Assembly: GCA_029779845.1 (NCBI GenBank)
Contig: JAKOZT010000065.1
Span: 1-64,000, forward strand
DNA length: 64,000 nt
DNA from: Pseudomonadota bacterium
Lineage (GTDB): Bacteria; Pseudomonadota; Gammaproteobacteria; Burkholderiales; Burkholderiaceae_C
Direction: 5' to 3'
Of this stretch, positions 45,624 through 56,579 are shown piece by piece. Each line of letters opens with the position of its first letter. Positions within the stretch are counted from its first letter, which is position 1. The translations under genes and the position numbers were made by a program. The notes below the pieces were generated by a model. The model was not told where the DNA came from. It saw only the letters and a program-made list of their open reading frames with translations, and ran no database searches.

Positions 45624-46108
45624 GCGCCGGGCGCGGCGGGCGGCGCCACCACGGGGGCGCGCGTCACGCGCGTCTTGCCGCCGGTGGTGACGAGGATCAC
45701 CGCGTCGCCCGGGTTGAAGGGCTCGGCGCCCTTGGCCTGCACGATCGCGCGGCGCTCGCCGTTGCGCAGCTGCACGAGGATCTCGAGCGCTTCCTCGCGC
45801 GTGCCGGCGCGTTCGATCGCGTTGCCCACCACCGCGCCGGCCACCGCGCCGATCACGCCGACGGCGATCGCCTCGCGGCTGCCGCCCACCGACGAGCCGG
45901 CCACGCCGCCGATCACCGCGCCCGAGGTGCCGCCGATGCCGCTCTGGCTGCCGTCGATCACCACCGGGCGCACCGTCAGCACGGTGGCGTCCTGCACCTG
46001 CGAGAGGCGCTGCGCGTCGTAGCGCTGCACGACGTCGGGGTTGGAGGTGGCGCAGCCGGTCAGCGCCACCAGCGAGGCGATGGCAAGGGTGGAAAACAGC
46101 TTCTTCAT
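45587..46108 (-). CDS. Glycine-zipper lipoprotein (SlyB/Pcp-like)
   Basis: A 173-residue outer-membrane-type lipoprotein. The lipobox LTGC puts the lipidated Cys at residue 19. Residues about 60-105 form a glycine-zipper 2TM domain (SGAVIGGVAGSSVGG, then AVGVIGAVAGAVVGNAIE), followed by a small beta domain and a Pro/Ala-rich tail. SlyB-like proteins stabilise the outer membrane under stress. ATG 46108 has GGAG upstream. The 3' end overlaps the DUF3079 gene. Confidence 0.88.
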   Translation of the reverse strand: MKKLFSTLAIASLVALTGCATSNPDVVQRYDAQRLSQVQDATVLTVRPVVIDGSQSGIGGTSGAVIGGVAGSSVGGSREAIAVGVIGAVAGAVVGNAIERAGTREEALEILVQLRNGERRAIVQAKGAEPFNPGDAVILVTTGGKTRVTRAPVVAPPAAPGAQPIGTPVPSKG

Positions 46109-46217
46109 GGAGGACTCCGCAGGGAACAGGCAGCGCAACGCCCGCCCGGGGCTGCGCGTTGACCGATGGAGGCGCACTCTACGCCGGCGGTTCCGCGCCC
46201 GCGTGTAAAGAAGGGCG

Positions 46218-46775
46218 TCAGCCGTGCAGACGGCTCGAACGCGGCACGCTGGCGAGCAGGAACTCCATCTGGTCGGCCAGGATGCGCCGGCCGCGCAGGA
46301 TCATGTCTTCGTGCAGGCTGGGCACGTAGGGCAGGTACAGCAGGCCCATGTGCGCCTCTTCCGGCATGCGGTTGCCCTTGCGGCCGTTGCAGGGGCGGCA
46401 GGCGGTGATGCAGTTCATCCAGCTGTCCTGCCCGCCGCGCGAGGTGGGCACGATGTGCTCGCGCGTCAGCTCGTCGAGGTGCAGGCGGTGCCCGCAGTAG
46501 GCGCAGACCTGGCGGTCGCGCGCGAACAGCTTGGGGTTCGACAGCGCCGGCGTCTGCCGCCACGCCTTGCTCGGCACCGCGCCGCGCACCGCGATGATGG
46601 GGTGCACCTCGATGCGGCTCTGCAGCCCGGTGCGGCGCTGCACGCCGCCGCGCAGCACGTAGAAGGTGTCGCCCAGCGTCCAGGCGACGCCGTCGCTGGC
46701 GTACAGCACCGCGGCCTCCTTGGCCGAGATCCACGCCTGCGGTCGTCCGGAAACGTCGAGTTGCAACACTTCCAT
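46218..46775 (-). CDS. HNH endonuclease family protein
   Basis: A 185-residue protein with an HNH nuclease core at residues about 88-135: two Cys pairs (CAYCG and CRPCNGRKGNR) around LTREHIVPTSRGGQDSWMNC. Such solitary, widely conserved HNH proteins are common in proteobacterial chromosomes and are not linked to a mobile element here. The first 85 residues form a separate N-terminal domain with no motif I recognise. It is divergent from the TetR gene. Confidence 0.88.
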   Translation of the reverse strand: MEVLQLDVSGRPQAWISAKEAAVLYASDGVAWTLGDTFYVLRGGVQRRTGLQSRIEVHPIIAVRGAVPSKAWRQTPALSNPKLFARDRQVCAYCGHRLHLDELTREHIVPTSRGGQDSWMNCITACRPCNGRKGNRMPEEAHMGLLYLPYVPSLHEDMILRGRRILADQMEFLLASVPRSSRLHG

Positions 46776-46915
46776 GATTCTTCGAGCGTAGCGCATTCGC
46801 CGCGCGCCGCTCAAGTCGGGCGCATGACGCCGAGATGACGCGGCCCCCTCTAGGGTCGAATGCCTAGAAATACCGCAGGGCCATCGGGCGCGCCGGCGCG
46901 CTTTTCTGCAAAATA

Positions 46916-46927
46916 GAACGATCGTTC
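46916..46927. promoter_or_regulatory. TetR operator upstream of the beta-oxidation operon
   Basis: GAACGATCGTTC is a perfect 12-bp palindrome, flanked by A/T-rich arms (AAAT and TTTT), ending 20 bp before the TetR start. Many TetR regulators of fatty-acid genes use AACGNNCGTT-type palindromes, so autorepression is likely. Confidence 0.7.
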
Positions 46928-46947
46928 GTTTTATCCCTTCGCCCTCG

Positions 46948-47619
46948 ATGGCCGAAACCGCCGCCCACGCCAGAACGCTGCACAAAGGCCAGCAGACCCG
47001 CGCCGCGATCCTCGACGCGGCGCTGACGCTGGCCTCGCACATGGGGCTGGAGGGCTTGTCGATCGGCGCGCTCGCCGAAGTGACGGGCATGAGCAAGTCG
47101 GGCGTGTTCGCGCACTTCGGCTCGCGCGACGAGTTGCAGATCGCGGTGGTGCGCGAGTACCACCACAAGTTCGAGGAAGAGGTGTTCTACCCGGCGCTGC
47201 GCGAGCCGCGCGGCCTGCCGCGCCTGTCCGCGCTGTTCGACAACTGGGTGCGCCGCGTCGCGGTGGAGATCGACTCGGGCTGCATCTACATCAGCGGCGC
47301 GGTCGAGTTCGACGACCGGCCCGGCCCGGTGCGCGACGCGCTGGTCACGATGGTGCAGACCTGGCAGGGCGCGCTGGAGCGCGCCATCCGCATGGCCGTC
47401 GAGGAGGGCCACCTCAAGCCCGACACCGACCCGGCGCAGACCCTGTTCGAGGTGCACGGCCTGATCCTCGCGCTGCACCACGACGCGCGCTTCCTGCGCC
47501 GCCCCGGCGCGGTGGAGCGCGCCACGCGCGCCTTCCGGCGCGTGCTGGAGAACCACGCGGTGCCCGGCGCGCTCGAAACCAGATCCACCCCGGCCCGCAG
47601 GCGCGGCGCCCGGTCCTGA
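46948..47619 (+). CDS. TetR-family regulator of beta-oxidation genes
   Basis: A 223-residue TetR repressor with an N-terminal HTH (residues about 18-62: TRAAILDAALTLASHMGLEG, VTGMSKSGVFAHFGSRDELQ) and an acyl-binding-type C-terminal domain. It lies 29 bp before the acyl-CoA dehydrogenase gene on the same strand, so it probably represses its own operon until an acyl-CoA binds. A palindromic operator precedes it. The C-terminus ends in a basic tail. Confidence 0.9.
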   Translation: MAETAAHARTLHKGQQTRAAILDAALTLASHMGLEGLSIGALAEVTGMSKSGVFAHFGSRDELQIAVVREYHHKFEEEVFYPALREPRGLPRLSALFDNWVRRVAVEIDSGCIYISGAVEFDDRPGPVRDALVTMVQTWQGALERAIRMAVEEGHLKPDTDPAQTLFEVHGLILALHHDARFLRRPGAVERATRAFRRVLENHAVPGALETRSTPARRRGARS

Positions 47620-47648
47620 ATCACCGTTCGTCCCTGGAGAGCCAGACC

Positions 47649-49439
<1,791 letters not shown>

Positions 49440-49464
49440 CGACCCTTCACCCGAGGAGACAAGC

Positions 49465-49911
49465 ATGAACAAGAAGATCGCCATCGCGTTCGCCGCCTTC
49501 GCTGCCTTCGTTTTCCACGCCGCCGCCTGGGCCCAGGCCACGCCGGTGGGCCTGTGGAAGACGATCGACGACGAGAGCAAGGCCGAGAAGTCGCTGGTGC
49601 GCATCAGCGAGGCGGGCGGCGTGCTGACCGGCCGCATCGAGAAGATCCTCGATCCGGCCAAGCAGGACGAGGTGTGCGACAAGTGCACCGACGAGCGCAA
49701 GGGCAAGCCCATCGTCGGCCTGACCATCATCCGCAACGCCCGGCACGACGTCGACGACCGCAGCGTCTGGGTCGGCGGCGACATCACCGACCCCAACAAC
49801 GGCAAGACCTACCGCCTGCGGCTCAAGCCGCTCGATGGCGGCAAGCAGCTGGAGGTGCGCGGCTACATCGGCCCGTTCTTCCGCAACCAGACCTGGATCC
49901 GCGTGGAGTGA
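49465..49911 (+). CDS. DUF2147 family secreted protein
   Basis: A 148-residue protein with a signal peptide ending near residue 24 (AWA/QATPVGLWK) and the DUF2147 core: PVGLWKTIDDESKAEKSLVR, GGVLTGRIEKILDP, and YIGPFFRNQTWIRV at the end. A CDKC pair lies mid-protein. The family is calycin-like and periplasmic; function is not established, though it often neighbours lipid genes. It is embedded between acyl-CoA dehydrogenase and the FadB-like gene, with gaps of 25 and 5 bp. Confidence 0.9.
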   Translation: MNKKIAIAFAAFAAFVFHAAAWAQATPVGLWKTIDDESKAEKSLVRISEAGGVLTGRIEKILDPAKQDEVCDKCTDERKGKPIVGLTIIRNARHDVDDRSVWVGGDITDPNNGKTYRLRLKPLDGGKQLEVRGYIGPFFRNQTWIRVE

Positions 49912-49916
49912 ACAAC

Positions 49917-52301
49917 ATGAATCGTTTCAACGTTCGCAAGGTGGCCGTGCTCGGCGCCGGTGTGATGGGCGCGCAGATCGCCGCCCATCTGGTCAACGTC
50001 AAGGTGCCGGTGGTGCTGTTCGACCTGCCCGCCAAGGAAGGGCCGAAGAACGGCATCGTGACGAAGGCGGTGGAAGGGCTGAAGAAGCTCAAGCCGTCGC
50101 CGCTGGGCGTGCCCGAGGACGCCGCCTTCATCGAGCAGGCGAACTACGAAGAGCACCTCGACAAGCTCAAGGAGTGCGACCTGATCATCGAGGCCATCGC
50201 CGAGCGCATGGACTGGAAGCTCGACCTCTACAAGCGCATCGCCCCGGCGGTGGCGCCGCATGCGATCGTCGCCTCCAATACCTCGGGGCTGTCGATCACC
50301 AAGCTCAGCGAAGCGCTGCCCGAAGAGATCAAGCCGCGTTTTTGCGGCATCCACTTCTTCAACCCGCCGCGCTACATGTACCTGGTGGAGTTGATCCCGA
50401 CGCCGACGACCAGACCGGAAATCCTCGACCAGCTGGAGAGCTTCGTCACCAGCAGCGTCGGCAAGGGCGTGGTGCGCGCCAAGGACACGCCGAACTTCAT
50501 CGCCAACCGCGTCGGCATCGCCGGCATGCTGGCGACGATCAAGGAGGCGGACGCCTTCGGCCTGAGCTACGACGTGGTCGATGACCTGACCGGCAAGAAG
50601 CTCGGCCGCGCCAGCAGCGGCACCTTCCGCACCGCGGATGTCGTCGGCCTGGACACGATGGCGCACGTCATCAAGACGCTGCAGGACAACCTGAAGGACG
50701 ATCCCTTCTTCGACAGCTACGGCACGCCGCCGGTGTTGGCCAAGCTGATCGAGCAGGGCGCGCTCGGCCAGAAGAGCGGCGCGGGCTTCTACAAGAAGGT
50801 CGGCAAGGACATCCTGCGCCTCGACCCGGCCAAGGGCGACTACGTTCCGGCCGGCGGCAAGGCCGAGCCCATCGTCGAGCGCATGCTGAAGAAGGCGCCG
50901 GCCGAGCGGCTCAAGCTGCTGCGCGAATCGACCAATCCGCAGGCGCAGTTCCTGTGGGCCATCCTGCGCGACGGCTTCCACTACGCCGCGGTGCACCTGG
51001 CCGACATCGCCGAGAGCGCGCGCGACGTCGACTTCGCGATGCGCTGGGGCTTCGGCGTGCAGCAAGGCCCGTTCGAGCTGTGGCAGCAGGCCGGCTGGAA
51101 GCAGGTGGCCGAGTGGATCAAGGCCGACATAGCCGCCGGCAAGGCCTTGAGCAAGGCGCCGCTGCCGGCCTGGGTGTTCGACGGCCGCGACGGCGTGCAC
51201 GGCACCGAGGGCTCGTGGAGCCCGAGCCAGGCCAAGTACATCCCGCGCAGCAGCCTCGCCGTCTACCAGCGCCAGCACTTCCCCGAGAACGTGGCCGGCT
51301 CCGGCGCGGTCGCGCCGCTGCAGGCCGGCACCGAGGTCTTCAAGAACGAGGAACTGCGCGCCTGGACGCTCGACGGCGAGGTGCTGATCGCCAGCATCAC
51401 CGCCAAGCTGCACCTGATCAGCCCGACCGTCACCGAGGGGCTGCACAAGGCGCTCGACTTGGCCGAGGCCGGCTACAAGGGCCTGGTGATCTGGTCGCCC
51501 GACGACGTGTTCTCCGCCGGCGCCAACCTCGAGGCGCTGATGCCCGTCTTCATGAAGAGCGGCAGCAAGGGCATCGCGCCCGAGGAGAAGAAGCTGCAGG
51601 ACCTGATGCTGCGCATCCGCTACGCGCAGGTGCCGGTGGTGTCGGCGATCCGCGGCATCGCGCTGGGCGGCGGCTGCGAGCTGGCGGTGTACTCGGCGCG
51701 GCGTGTCGCGGCGATGGAGTCGTACATGGGGCTGGTGGAAGTCGGCGTCGGCCTGGTGCCGGGCGGCGGCGGCCTGACCTACATCGCGCGCCGCGCCGCC
51801 GAGATGGCCTCGGCCGGCAACGCCAACGCCGACATCTTCAAGTTCCTCACCGACGGCTTCACCAACGCCGCGATGGCCAAGGTGGGCACCAGCGCGATCG
51901 AGTCGCGCAAGCTCGGCTACCTGCTGTGGAGCGACGTGATCGTGCCCAACAAGGACGAGCTGCTCTACGTCGCCACGCAGCAGGCCAAGGCGATGTACGA
52001 GAGCGGGTATCGCGCGCCGGCGAAGTCGCTGTTCCCGGTGGCGGGCCGCAGCGGCATCGCGACGATCAAGGGCCAGCTCGCCAACATGCGCGACGGCGGC
52101 TTCATCAGCGCGCACGACTTCCACATCAGCGCGCTGATCGCCGACGTGGTGTGCGGCGGCGAGGTGGAGGCCGGCTCGCTGGTCAGCGAAGAGTACCTGA
52201 TGGCGCTCGAGCGCAAGCACTTCTGCGCGCTGCTCGACAACCCGAAGACGCAGGAACGCATCATGGGCATGCTGCAAACCGGCAAGCCGGTGCGCAACTG
52301 A
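49917..52301 (+). CDS. 3-hydroxyacyl-CoA dehydrogenase/enoyl-CoA hydratase (FadN-type order)
   Basis: A 794-residue bifunctional beta-oxidation enzyme with the dehydrogenase first and hydratase second, the reverse of classical FadB. The NAD-binding motif VAVLGAGVMGAQIAAHLV begins near residue 8, FCGIHFFNPPRYMYLVE marks the HAD catalytic region, and the C-terminal crotonase domain has AIRGIALGGGCELAVYSARR and VEVGVGLVPGGGG. It hydrates enoyl-CoA and oxidises the 3-hydroxy product. It pairs with the thiolase gene 28 bp downstream. Confidence 0.95.
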   Translation: MNRFNVRKVAVLGAGVMGAQIAAHLVNVKVPVVLFDLPAKEGPKNGIVTKAVEGLKKLKPSPLGVPEDAAFIEQANYEEHLDKLKECDLIIEAIAERMDWKLDLYKRIAPAVAPHAIVASNTSGLSITKLSEALPEEIKPRFCGIHFFNPPRYMYLVELIPTPTTRPEILDQLESFVTSSVGKGVVRAKDTPNFIANRVGIAGMLATIKEADAFGLSYDVVDDLTGKKLGRASSGTFRTADVVGLDTMAHVIKTLQDNLKDDPFFDSYGTPPVLAKLIEQGALGQKSGAGFYKKVGKDILRLDPAKGDYVPAGGKAEPIVERMLKKAPAERLKLLRESTNPQAQFLWAILRDGFHYAAVHLADIAESARDVDFAMRWGFGVQQGPFELWQQAGWKQVAEWIKADIAAGKALSKAPLPAWVFDGRDGVHGTEGSWSPSQAKYIPRSSLAVYQRQHFPENVAGSGAVAPLQAGTEVFKNEELRAWTLDGEVLIASITAKLHLISPTVTEGLHKALDLAEAGYKGLVIWSPDDVFSAGANLEALMPVFMKSGSKGIAPEEKKLQDLMLRIRYAQVPVVSAIRGIALGGGCELAVYSARRVAAMESYMGLVEVGVGLVPGGGGLTYIARRAAEMASAGNANADIFKFLTDGFTNAAMAKVGTSAIESRKLGYLLWSDVIVPNKDELLYVATQQAKAMYESGYRAPAKSLFPVAGRSGIATIKGQLANMRDGGFISAHDFHISALIADVVCGGEVEAGSLVSEEYLMALERKHFCALLDNPKTQERIMGMLQTGKPVRN

Positions 52302-52329
52302 GCGCGGCAACGATCAAGGAGATTCACAG

Positions 52330-53529
52330 ATGAGCAAGCAAGTGCAGGACGCCTACATCGTCGCCGCCACCCGCACGCCGATCGGCAAGTCGGGCCGGGG
52401 CTACTTCAAGAACACGCGCCCGGACGACCTGCTGGTCGCCGCCGTGCAAAGCGCCTTGAAGCAGGTGCCGACGCTGGACCCGAAGGCGATCGAGGACGCG
52501 GTGATCGGCTGCTCGTTCCCGGAAGCGGAGCAGGGCATCAACATGGCGCGCGTCGCGATGGTGCTGGCCGGGCTGCCCAACACCGTGGGCGGCGTGACCG
52601 TCAACCGCTTCTGCGCCTCCGGCCTGACCGCGCTGCAGATGGCGGCGGACCGCATCCGCGTCGGCGAGGCCGACGTGATGATCGCGGGCGGCGCCGAGTC
52701 GATGAGCATGGTGCCGATGGGCGGCAACAAGCCTTCGTTCAACCCGGCGATCTTCGCCAAGGACGAAAACGTCGGCATCGCCTACGGCATGGGCCTGACC
52801 GCCGAGAAGGTGGCGCAGCAGTGGAAGGTGTCGCGCGAGGCGCAGGACCAGTTCGCGCTCGCCTCGCACCAGAAGGCGCTGAAGGCGATGGCGGCGGGCG
52901 AGTTCACGGCCGAGATGACGCCGATCGAGATCGTCGAGCGCTTCCCGAACCTCGCCACCGGCGAGGTCAGCGTGAAGACCCGCACCGTCAACCTCGACGA
53001 AGGCGCACGCCCCGACACCTCGCTCGAAGGCCTGGCCAAGCTGCGGCCGGTGTTCGCCGCCAAGGGCAGCGTCACCGCCGGCAACAGCTCGCAGACCAGC
53101 GACGGCGCGGGCGCGCTGATCCTCGCGTCGGAGAAGGCGGTCAAGCAGTTCGGCCTGAAGCCGCTGGCGCGCTTCGTCAGCTTCGCGGCGCGCGGCGTGC
53201 CGCCGGAGATCATGGGCATCGGCCCGATCGAGGCGATCCCCGCGGCGCTGCGCGCGGCCGGGCTGAAGCTCGACGACCTCGGCTGGATCGAGCTGAACGA
53301 GGCCTTCGCGGCGCAGGCGCTGGCGGTGATCAACACCGTCGGCCTCGACCCCGCCAGGGTCAACCCGATGGGCGGCGCGATCGCGCTAGGCCACCCGCTG
53401 GGCGCCACCGGCGCGATCCGCGCCGCGACCGTGGTGCACGCGCTGCATCGCCACAACCTGAAGTACGGCATGGTCACGATGTGCGTCGGCATGGGGCAGG
53501 GCGCGGCCGGCATTCTTGAGCGCGTCTGA
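52330..53529 (+). CDS. Acetyl-CoA acyltransferase (thiolase, FadA-type)
   Basis: A 399-residue thiolase that cleaves 3-ketoacyl-CoA. The nucleophilic Cys is in GGVTVNRFCASGLTALQMAA (about residue 95), the GHP motif in IALGHPLGATGA and the second Cys in MVTMCVGMGQGAAGI. It follows the HAD/hydratase fusion gene by 28 bp, forming the functional FadN/FadA pair. Length and motif order are normal. The enoyl-CoA hydratase gene follows after 22 bp. Confidence 0.96.
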   Translation: MSKQVQDAYIVAATRTPIGKSGRGYFKNTRPDDLLVAAVQSALKQVPTLDPKAIEDAVIGCSFPEAEQGINMARVAMVLAGLPNTVGGVTVNRFCASGLTALQMAADRIRVGEADVMIAGGAESMSMVPMGGNKPSFNPAIFAKDENVGIAYGMGLTAEKVAQQWKVSREAQDQFALASHQKALKAMAAGEFTAEMTPIEIVERFPNLATGEVSVKTRTVNLDEGARPDTSLEGLAKLRPVFAAKGSVTAGNSSQTSDGAGALILASEKAVKQFGLKPLARFVSFAARGVPPEIMGIGPIEAIPAALRAAGLKLDDLGWIELNEAFAAQALAVINTVGLDPARVNPMGGAIALGHPLGATGAIRAATVVHALHRHNLKYGMVTMCVGMGQGAAGILERV

Positions 53530-53551
53530 ACGCGCCACGGAGGAGACAGCC

Positions 53552-54328
53552 ATGAGCATCAAGACCGCCACGCTGAACGGCGTGGCCACCCTCGAGATCG
53601 CGCGGCCGGAGAAGAAGAACGCGCTGACGATCGCGATGTACCAGGCGATGGCCGACGCGCTGAACGCCGCGCAGGCCGACACCGCGGTGCGCGCGGTGCT
53701 GATCACCGGGCAGCCGGGCATCTTCACCAGCGGCAACGACATCGAGGACTTCATGAGCCGCCCGCCGGGTTCGGGCAGCGCCAGCGCCGAATCGCCGGTG
53801 TTCCAGTTCATGCGTGCGCTGGTGGGCATCGACAAGCCGGTGGTGGCCGCCGTCACCGGCGCGGCGATCGGCATCGGCACGACGCTGCTGCTGCATTGCG
53901 ACCTGGTCTACGTGTCGGACGAAGCGCGCCTGGCGATGCCCTTCGTCAGCCTCGGCCTGGTGCCGGAGTTCGGCTCCAGCCTCGTCGTGCCGCGCCTGCT
54001 GGGCAACGTCAAGGCGGCCGAGAAGCTGCTGCTCGGCGACCCGTTCTCGCCCGAGGAAGCGGTGGAGGCGCGCATCGCCAACGCGGTGCTGCCGGCCGGC
54101 GAGGTGGTGAACCACGCGCGCCGCGTGGCCGAGCGCTTCAACGCGCTGCCGCCCGGCGCGGTGCGCGAGACCAAGAAGCTGCTGCGCCGCGCCAGTGCCG
54201 ACGAGGTGCTGAAGACCATCGCGATCGAAGGCGAGCTCTTCAGCGCGCGGCTGCGCAGCCCCGAGGCGATGGAGGCCTTCCAGGCCTTCTTCCAGAAGCG
54301 CAAGCCGGACTTCTCGAAGTTCTCCTGA
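53552..54328 (+). CDS. Enoyl-CoA hydratase/isomerase family protein
   Basis: A 258-residue crotonase-fold protein. It starts VATLEIARPEKKNALTIAMY, has the oxyanion region VAAVTGAAIGIGTTLLLHCD, and FVSLGLVPEFGSSLVVPRLL. The second catalytic Glu seen in true hydratases is replaced in the PEFGSSL segment arrangement typical of delta3-delta2-enoyl-CoA isomerases, so isomerase activity is possible. GGAGGAG precedes ATG 53552. It is the fifth gene of the beta-oxidation operon. Confidence 0.92.
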   Translation: MSIKTATLNGVATLEIARPEKKNALTIAMYQAMADALNAAQADTAVRAVLITGQPGIFTSGNDIEDFMSRPPGSGSASAESPVFQFMRALVGIDKPVVAAVTGAAIGIGTTLLLHCDLVYVSDEARLAMPFVSLGLVPEFGSSLVVPRLLGNVKAAEKLLLGDPFSPEEAVEARIANAVLPAGEVVNHARRVAERFNALPPGAVRETKKLLRRASADEVLKTIAIEGELFSARLRSPEAMEAFQAFFQKRKPDFSKFS

Positions 54329-54343
54329 GAGAACGCCGGAGGC

Positions 54344-55072
54344 ATGTCGCTCGCGCTCAAGCTGGCCCTCGCGCCGCTGCTGGTGGCGCAGGCGATGGCG
54401 ACACGCCGGCGCGCGCCGCGCCTGCCCGAGGCCGAGGGGGCGCGTGAAGGGCGTGTCGGCGAGGGCGAGCGGCTGGCGCTGCTGATCGTCGGCGACTCGT
54501 CGGCGGCCGGCGTCGGCGTGGCGAGTCAAGACGAGGCGCTCGCCGGCCACCTGAGCCGCACGCTCGCCGCCGAAGCGCAGCGCCGCGTGCACTGGCAGCT
54601 GGTCGCGCAAAGCGGCATCACCACGGCGCAGGCGCTGGCCCTGGTGCGCACGGTGCGGCCCAGGCCGGCGCAGATCGCCGTGGCGGTGCTGGGCGTCAAC
54701 GACGTGATCGACCAGGTGAGCCCGGCGCGCGCCGTGCAGCAGCGCGCGGCGCTGGCCGACTGGCTGCGCGCCGCCGCCGGCGTGCGCCACGTGGTGTTCG
54801 CGCCGCTGCCGCCGGTGCACCGCTTCCCGCTGCTGCCGCAGCCGCTGCGCCGCGTGATGGGCGACGACGCACGCGCCCACGACGAGGCGCTGGCGCGCTG
54901 GGCTGCGACGCGCGAGGATGTCTCGCACGTGCCCATCGCCCTGGCGCTCGGCCCCGAGCACATGGCCGACGACGGCTTCCACCCCGGCGAGCCGGTCTAT
55001 CGCGCCACCGGCGAGGCGCTGGCGCGCTTCATCGCACGAGAACTGATCACACCGACGGAGACACGCACATGA
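54344..55072 (+). CDS. SGNH-hydrolase family esterase
   Basis: A 242-residue protein with an N-terminal hydrophobic segment (residues 2-20, signal anchor) and a GDSL/SGNH hydrolase domain. Blocks present are block I LLIVGDSSAAGVGV (nucleophilic Ser), block III AVLGVNDVIDQ (Asn) and block V DDGFHPGEPVY (Asp/His). It may release acyl chains feeding the operon, an inference from position. It is coupled to the following SDR by a 4-bp ATGA overlap. Confidence 0.9.
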   Translation: MSLALKLALAPLLVAQAMATRRRAPRLPEAEGAREGRVGEGERLALLIVGDSSAAGVGVASQDEALAGHLSRTLAAEAQRRVHWQLVAQSGITTAQALALVRTVRPRPAQIAVAVLGVNDVIDQVSPARAVQQRAALADWLRAAAGVRHVVFAPLPPVHRFPLLPQPLRRVMGDDARAHDEALARWAATREDVSHVPIALALGPEHMADDGFHPGEPVYRATGEALARFIARELITPTETRT

Positions 55073-55899
55073 GCCTGAAGGACAAGACCCTCTTCATCAC
55101 CGGCGCCTCGCGCGGCATCGGCCTGGCGATCGCGCTGCGCGCGGCGCGCGACGGCGCCAACATCGTCATCGCCGCCAAGACGACGGAGACGAATCCCAAG
55201 CTGCCCGGCACCATCCACAGCGCGGCGGCCGAGATCGAAGCGGCGGGCGGGCGCGCGCTGGCCTTGCAGACCGACATCCGCGACGAGGCCAACGTGCTCG
55301 CCTCGATCGAGCAGGCGGTGGCGCGCTTCGGCGGCATCGACATCCTGGTGAACAACGCCAGCGCGATCAGCCTGACGCCGACCGACGCGACGCCGATGAA
55401 GCGCTTCGACCTGATGTTCGGCGTCAACGTGCGCGGCACCTACCTGTGCACGCAGGCCTGCCTGCCGCAGCTGATCAAGTCGGCGCAGGCCGGGCGCAAC
55501 CCGCACGTGCTGAACATGTCGCCGCCCTTGTCGATGCGCGAGCACTGGTTCGCGCCGCACGTGGCCTACACGATGGCCAAGTACGGCATGAGCGAATGCA
55601 CGCTGGGCCACGCCGGCGAGTTCCGCCGCCACGGCATCGCCGTCAACAGCCTGTGGCCGCGCACCGCGATCGCCACCGCGGCCTTGCAGATGATCCCCGG
55701 CGTGGACGTCGGCAGATGCCGCACGCCGGAGATCCTGGCCGATGCGGCCTGGTACATCCTGACCAGCGACGCGAAGACCACCAGCGGCAACTTCTTCATC
55801 GACGACGCGCTGCTGGTGCAGCACGGCGTGACCGATTTCGAGCGCTACTCGGTGACGCCGGGCAACCGCGACTTCATCCCCGACTTCTTCGTGGATTGA
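55069..55899 (+). CDS. Short-chain dehydrogenase (HSDL2-like SDR)
   Basis: A 276-residue SDR of the type related to the SDR domain of mammalian HSDL2. The cofactor motif is TLFITGASRGIGLAIALRAA at residues 8-27, followed by NNASAI, and the catalytic YTMAKYGM with Tyr and Lys. It ends the TetR operon. A GC-rich repeat follows within four bases. The substrate is probably a fatty-acid-derived carbonyl or alcohol. Confidence 0.93.
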   Translation: MSLKDKTLFITGASRGIGLAIALRAARDGANIVIAAKTTETNPKLPGTIHSAAAEIEAAGGRALALQTDIRDEANVLASIEQAVARFGGIDILVNNASAISLTPTDATPMKRFDLMFGVNVRGTYLCTQACLPQLIKSAQAGRNPHVLNMSPPLSMREHWFAPHVAYTMAKYGMSECTLGHAGEFRRHGIAVNSLWPRTAIATAALQMIPGVDVGRCRTPEILADAAWYILTSDAKTTSGNFFIDDALLVQHGVTDFERYSVTPGNRDFIPDFFVD

Positions 55900-55902
55900 C
55901 AA

Positions 55903-55974
55903 CCCCCCCGTAGCGCCTGCGGCGCTCCCCCCAGGGGGCGCCGCCAGCGGCCCGGCGAAGCCGGTTCCTCGGCG
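55903..55974. repeat. GC-rich intergenic repeat after the beta-oxidation operon
   Basis: Several nested dyads occur here: GCGCC-TGC-GGCGC at 55914-55926, CCCCCC-AG-GGGGG at 55927-55939, and a run of GCCGCCAGCGGCCCGG. This kind of element is common just after genes in Comamonadaceae-like genomes. It probably serves as the operon terminator. Family membership is from memory, not a search. Confidence 0.55.
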
Positions 55975-56062
55975 ACTGCTCGACTTCACCGGATCGGAGC
56001 GGCTGGGTTGTCGCTTGACCCCAGCCGCAGTGGGCCGTCCTCGCCGATCGCATACTCGCGCC

Positions 56063-56401
56063 ATGGCACTCCCGCACGCACGCTCCGGCGAGGTGGTCGA
56101 CGTCCGGCCGCTCGGCGCTCGTCTGGCCGGCGAGAAGACGGTTGCGCTGTTCAAGGCCGAGGATCTGGAGGTGATGCGCCTCGTGCTGGCGGCGGGCAGG
56201 TCGCTGCCGTCGCATCGCGTGGCGGGCGAGATCACGATCCAGTGCATCGAGGGTGCGCTGGAGGTCAGCGCGGAGAACCGCTCGCATGTGCTGCACGCGG
56301 GGCAGCTCCTGTACCTCTCGGGCGGCGTCACGCACGGCGTGCTCGCGCTGGAGGATTGCTCGGCCCTCGTCACGGTGGCGCTGCGCAAGCAGTCGCCATG
56401 A
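56063..56401 (+). CDS. Small cupin-type protein
   Basis: A 112-residue single-domain cupin-like protein. It has MRLVLAAGRSLPSHRVAGEI with a His in the first cupin box, CIEGALEVSAENRSHVLHAG, and LLYLSGGVTHGVLALED in the second box. Several metal-ligand positions of classical cupins are retained. ATG 56063 was chosen, as upstream codons lie in the repeat-rich gap. Its stop overlaps by 4 bp the start of a DUF1810 remnant, so the two once formed an operon. Function is unknown. Confidence 0.8.
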   Translation: MALPHARSGEVVDVRPLGARLAGEKTVALFKAEDLEVMRLVLAAGRSLPSHRVAGEITIQCIEGALEVSAENRSHVLHAGQLLYLSGGVTHGVLALEDCSALVTVALRKQSP

Positions 56402-56508
56402 ACGCGGCGGCGGCCGGCGACCCGTTCAACCTGGAGCGCTTCGTCCAGGCGCAGCGCGAGAACTACGCCGACGCGGCCACGCTTTCCCTGCTGGCGGCGT
56501 CGGCGTAG
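56398..56508 (+). pseudogene. Truncated DUF1810 gene, N-terminal remnant
   Basis: A 36-residue frame coupled by ATGA to the cupin gene. It opens like DUF1810 proteins (GDPFNLERFVQAQRENYADA), then ends within 15 codons at TAG (56506-56508), whereas the family runs to about 140 residues. No continuation is seen in the other frames before the ABC exporter start at 56580, so most of the gene has been lost. Confidence 0.65.
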
Positions 56509-56579
56509 CGCGCCGGCGGCATCGCGCCGGCCCGATTGCGTGGCAGTATCGACGGCTGTCCACCCCCGAGAGCATTTGC

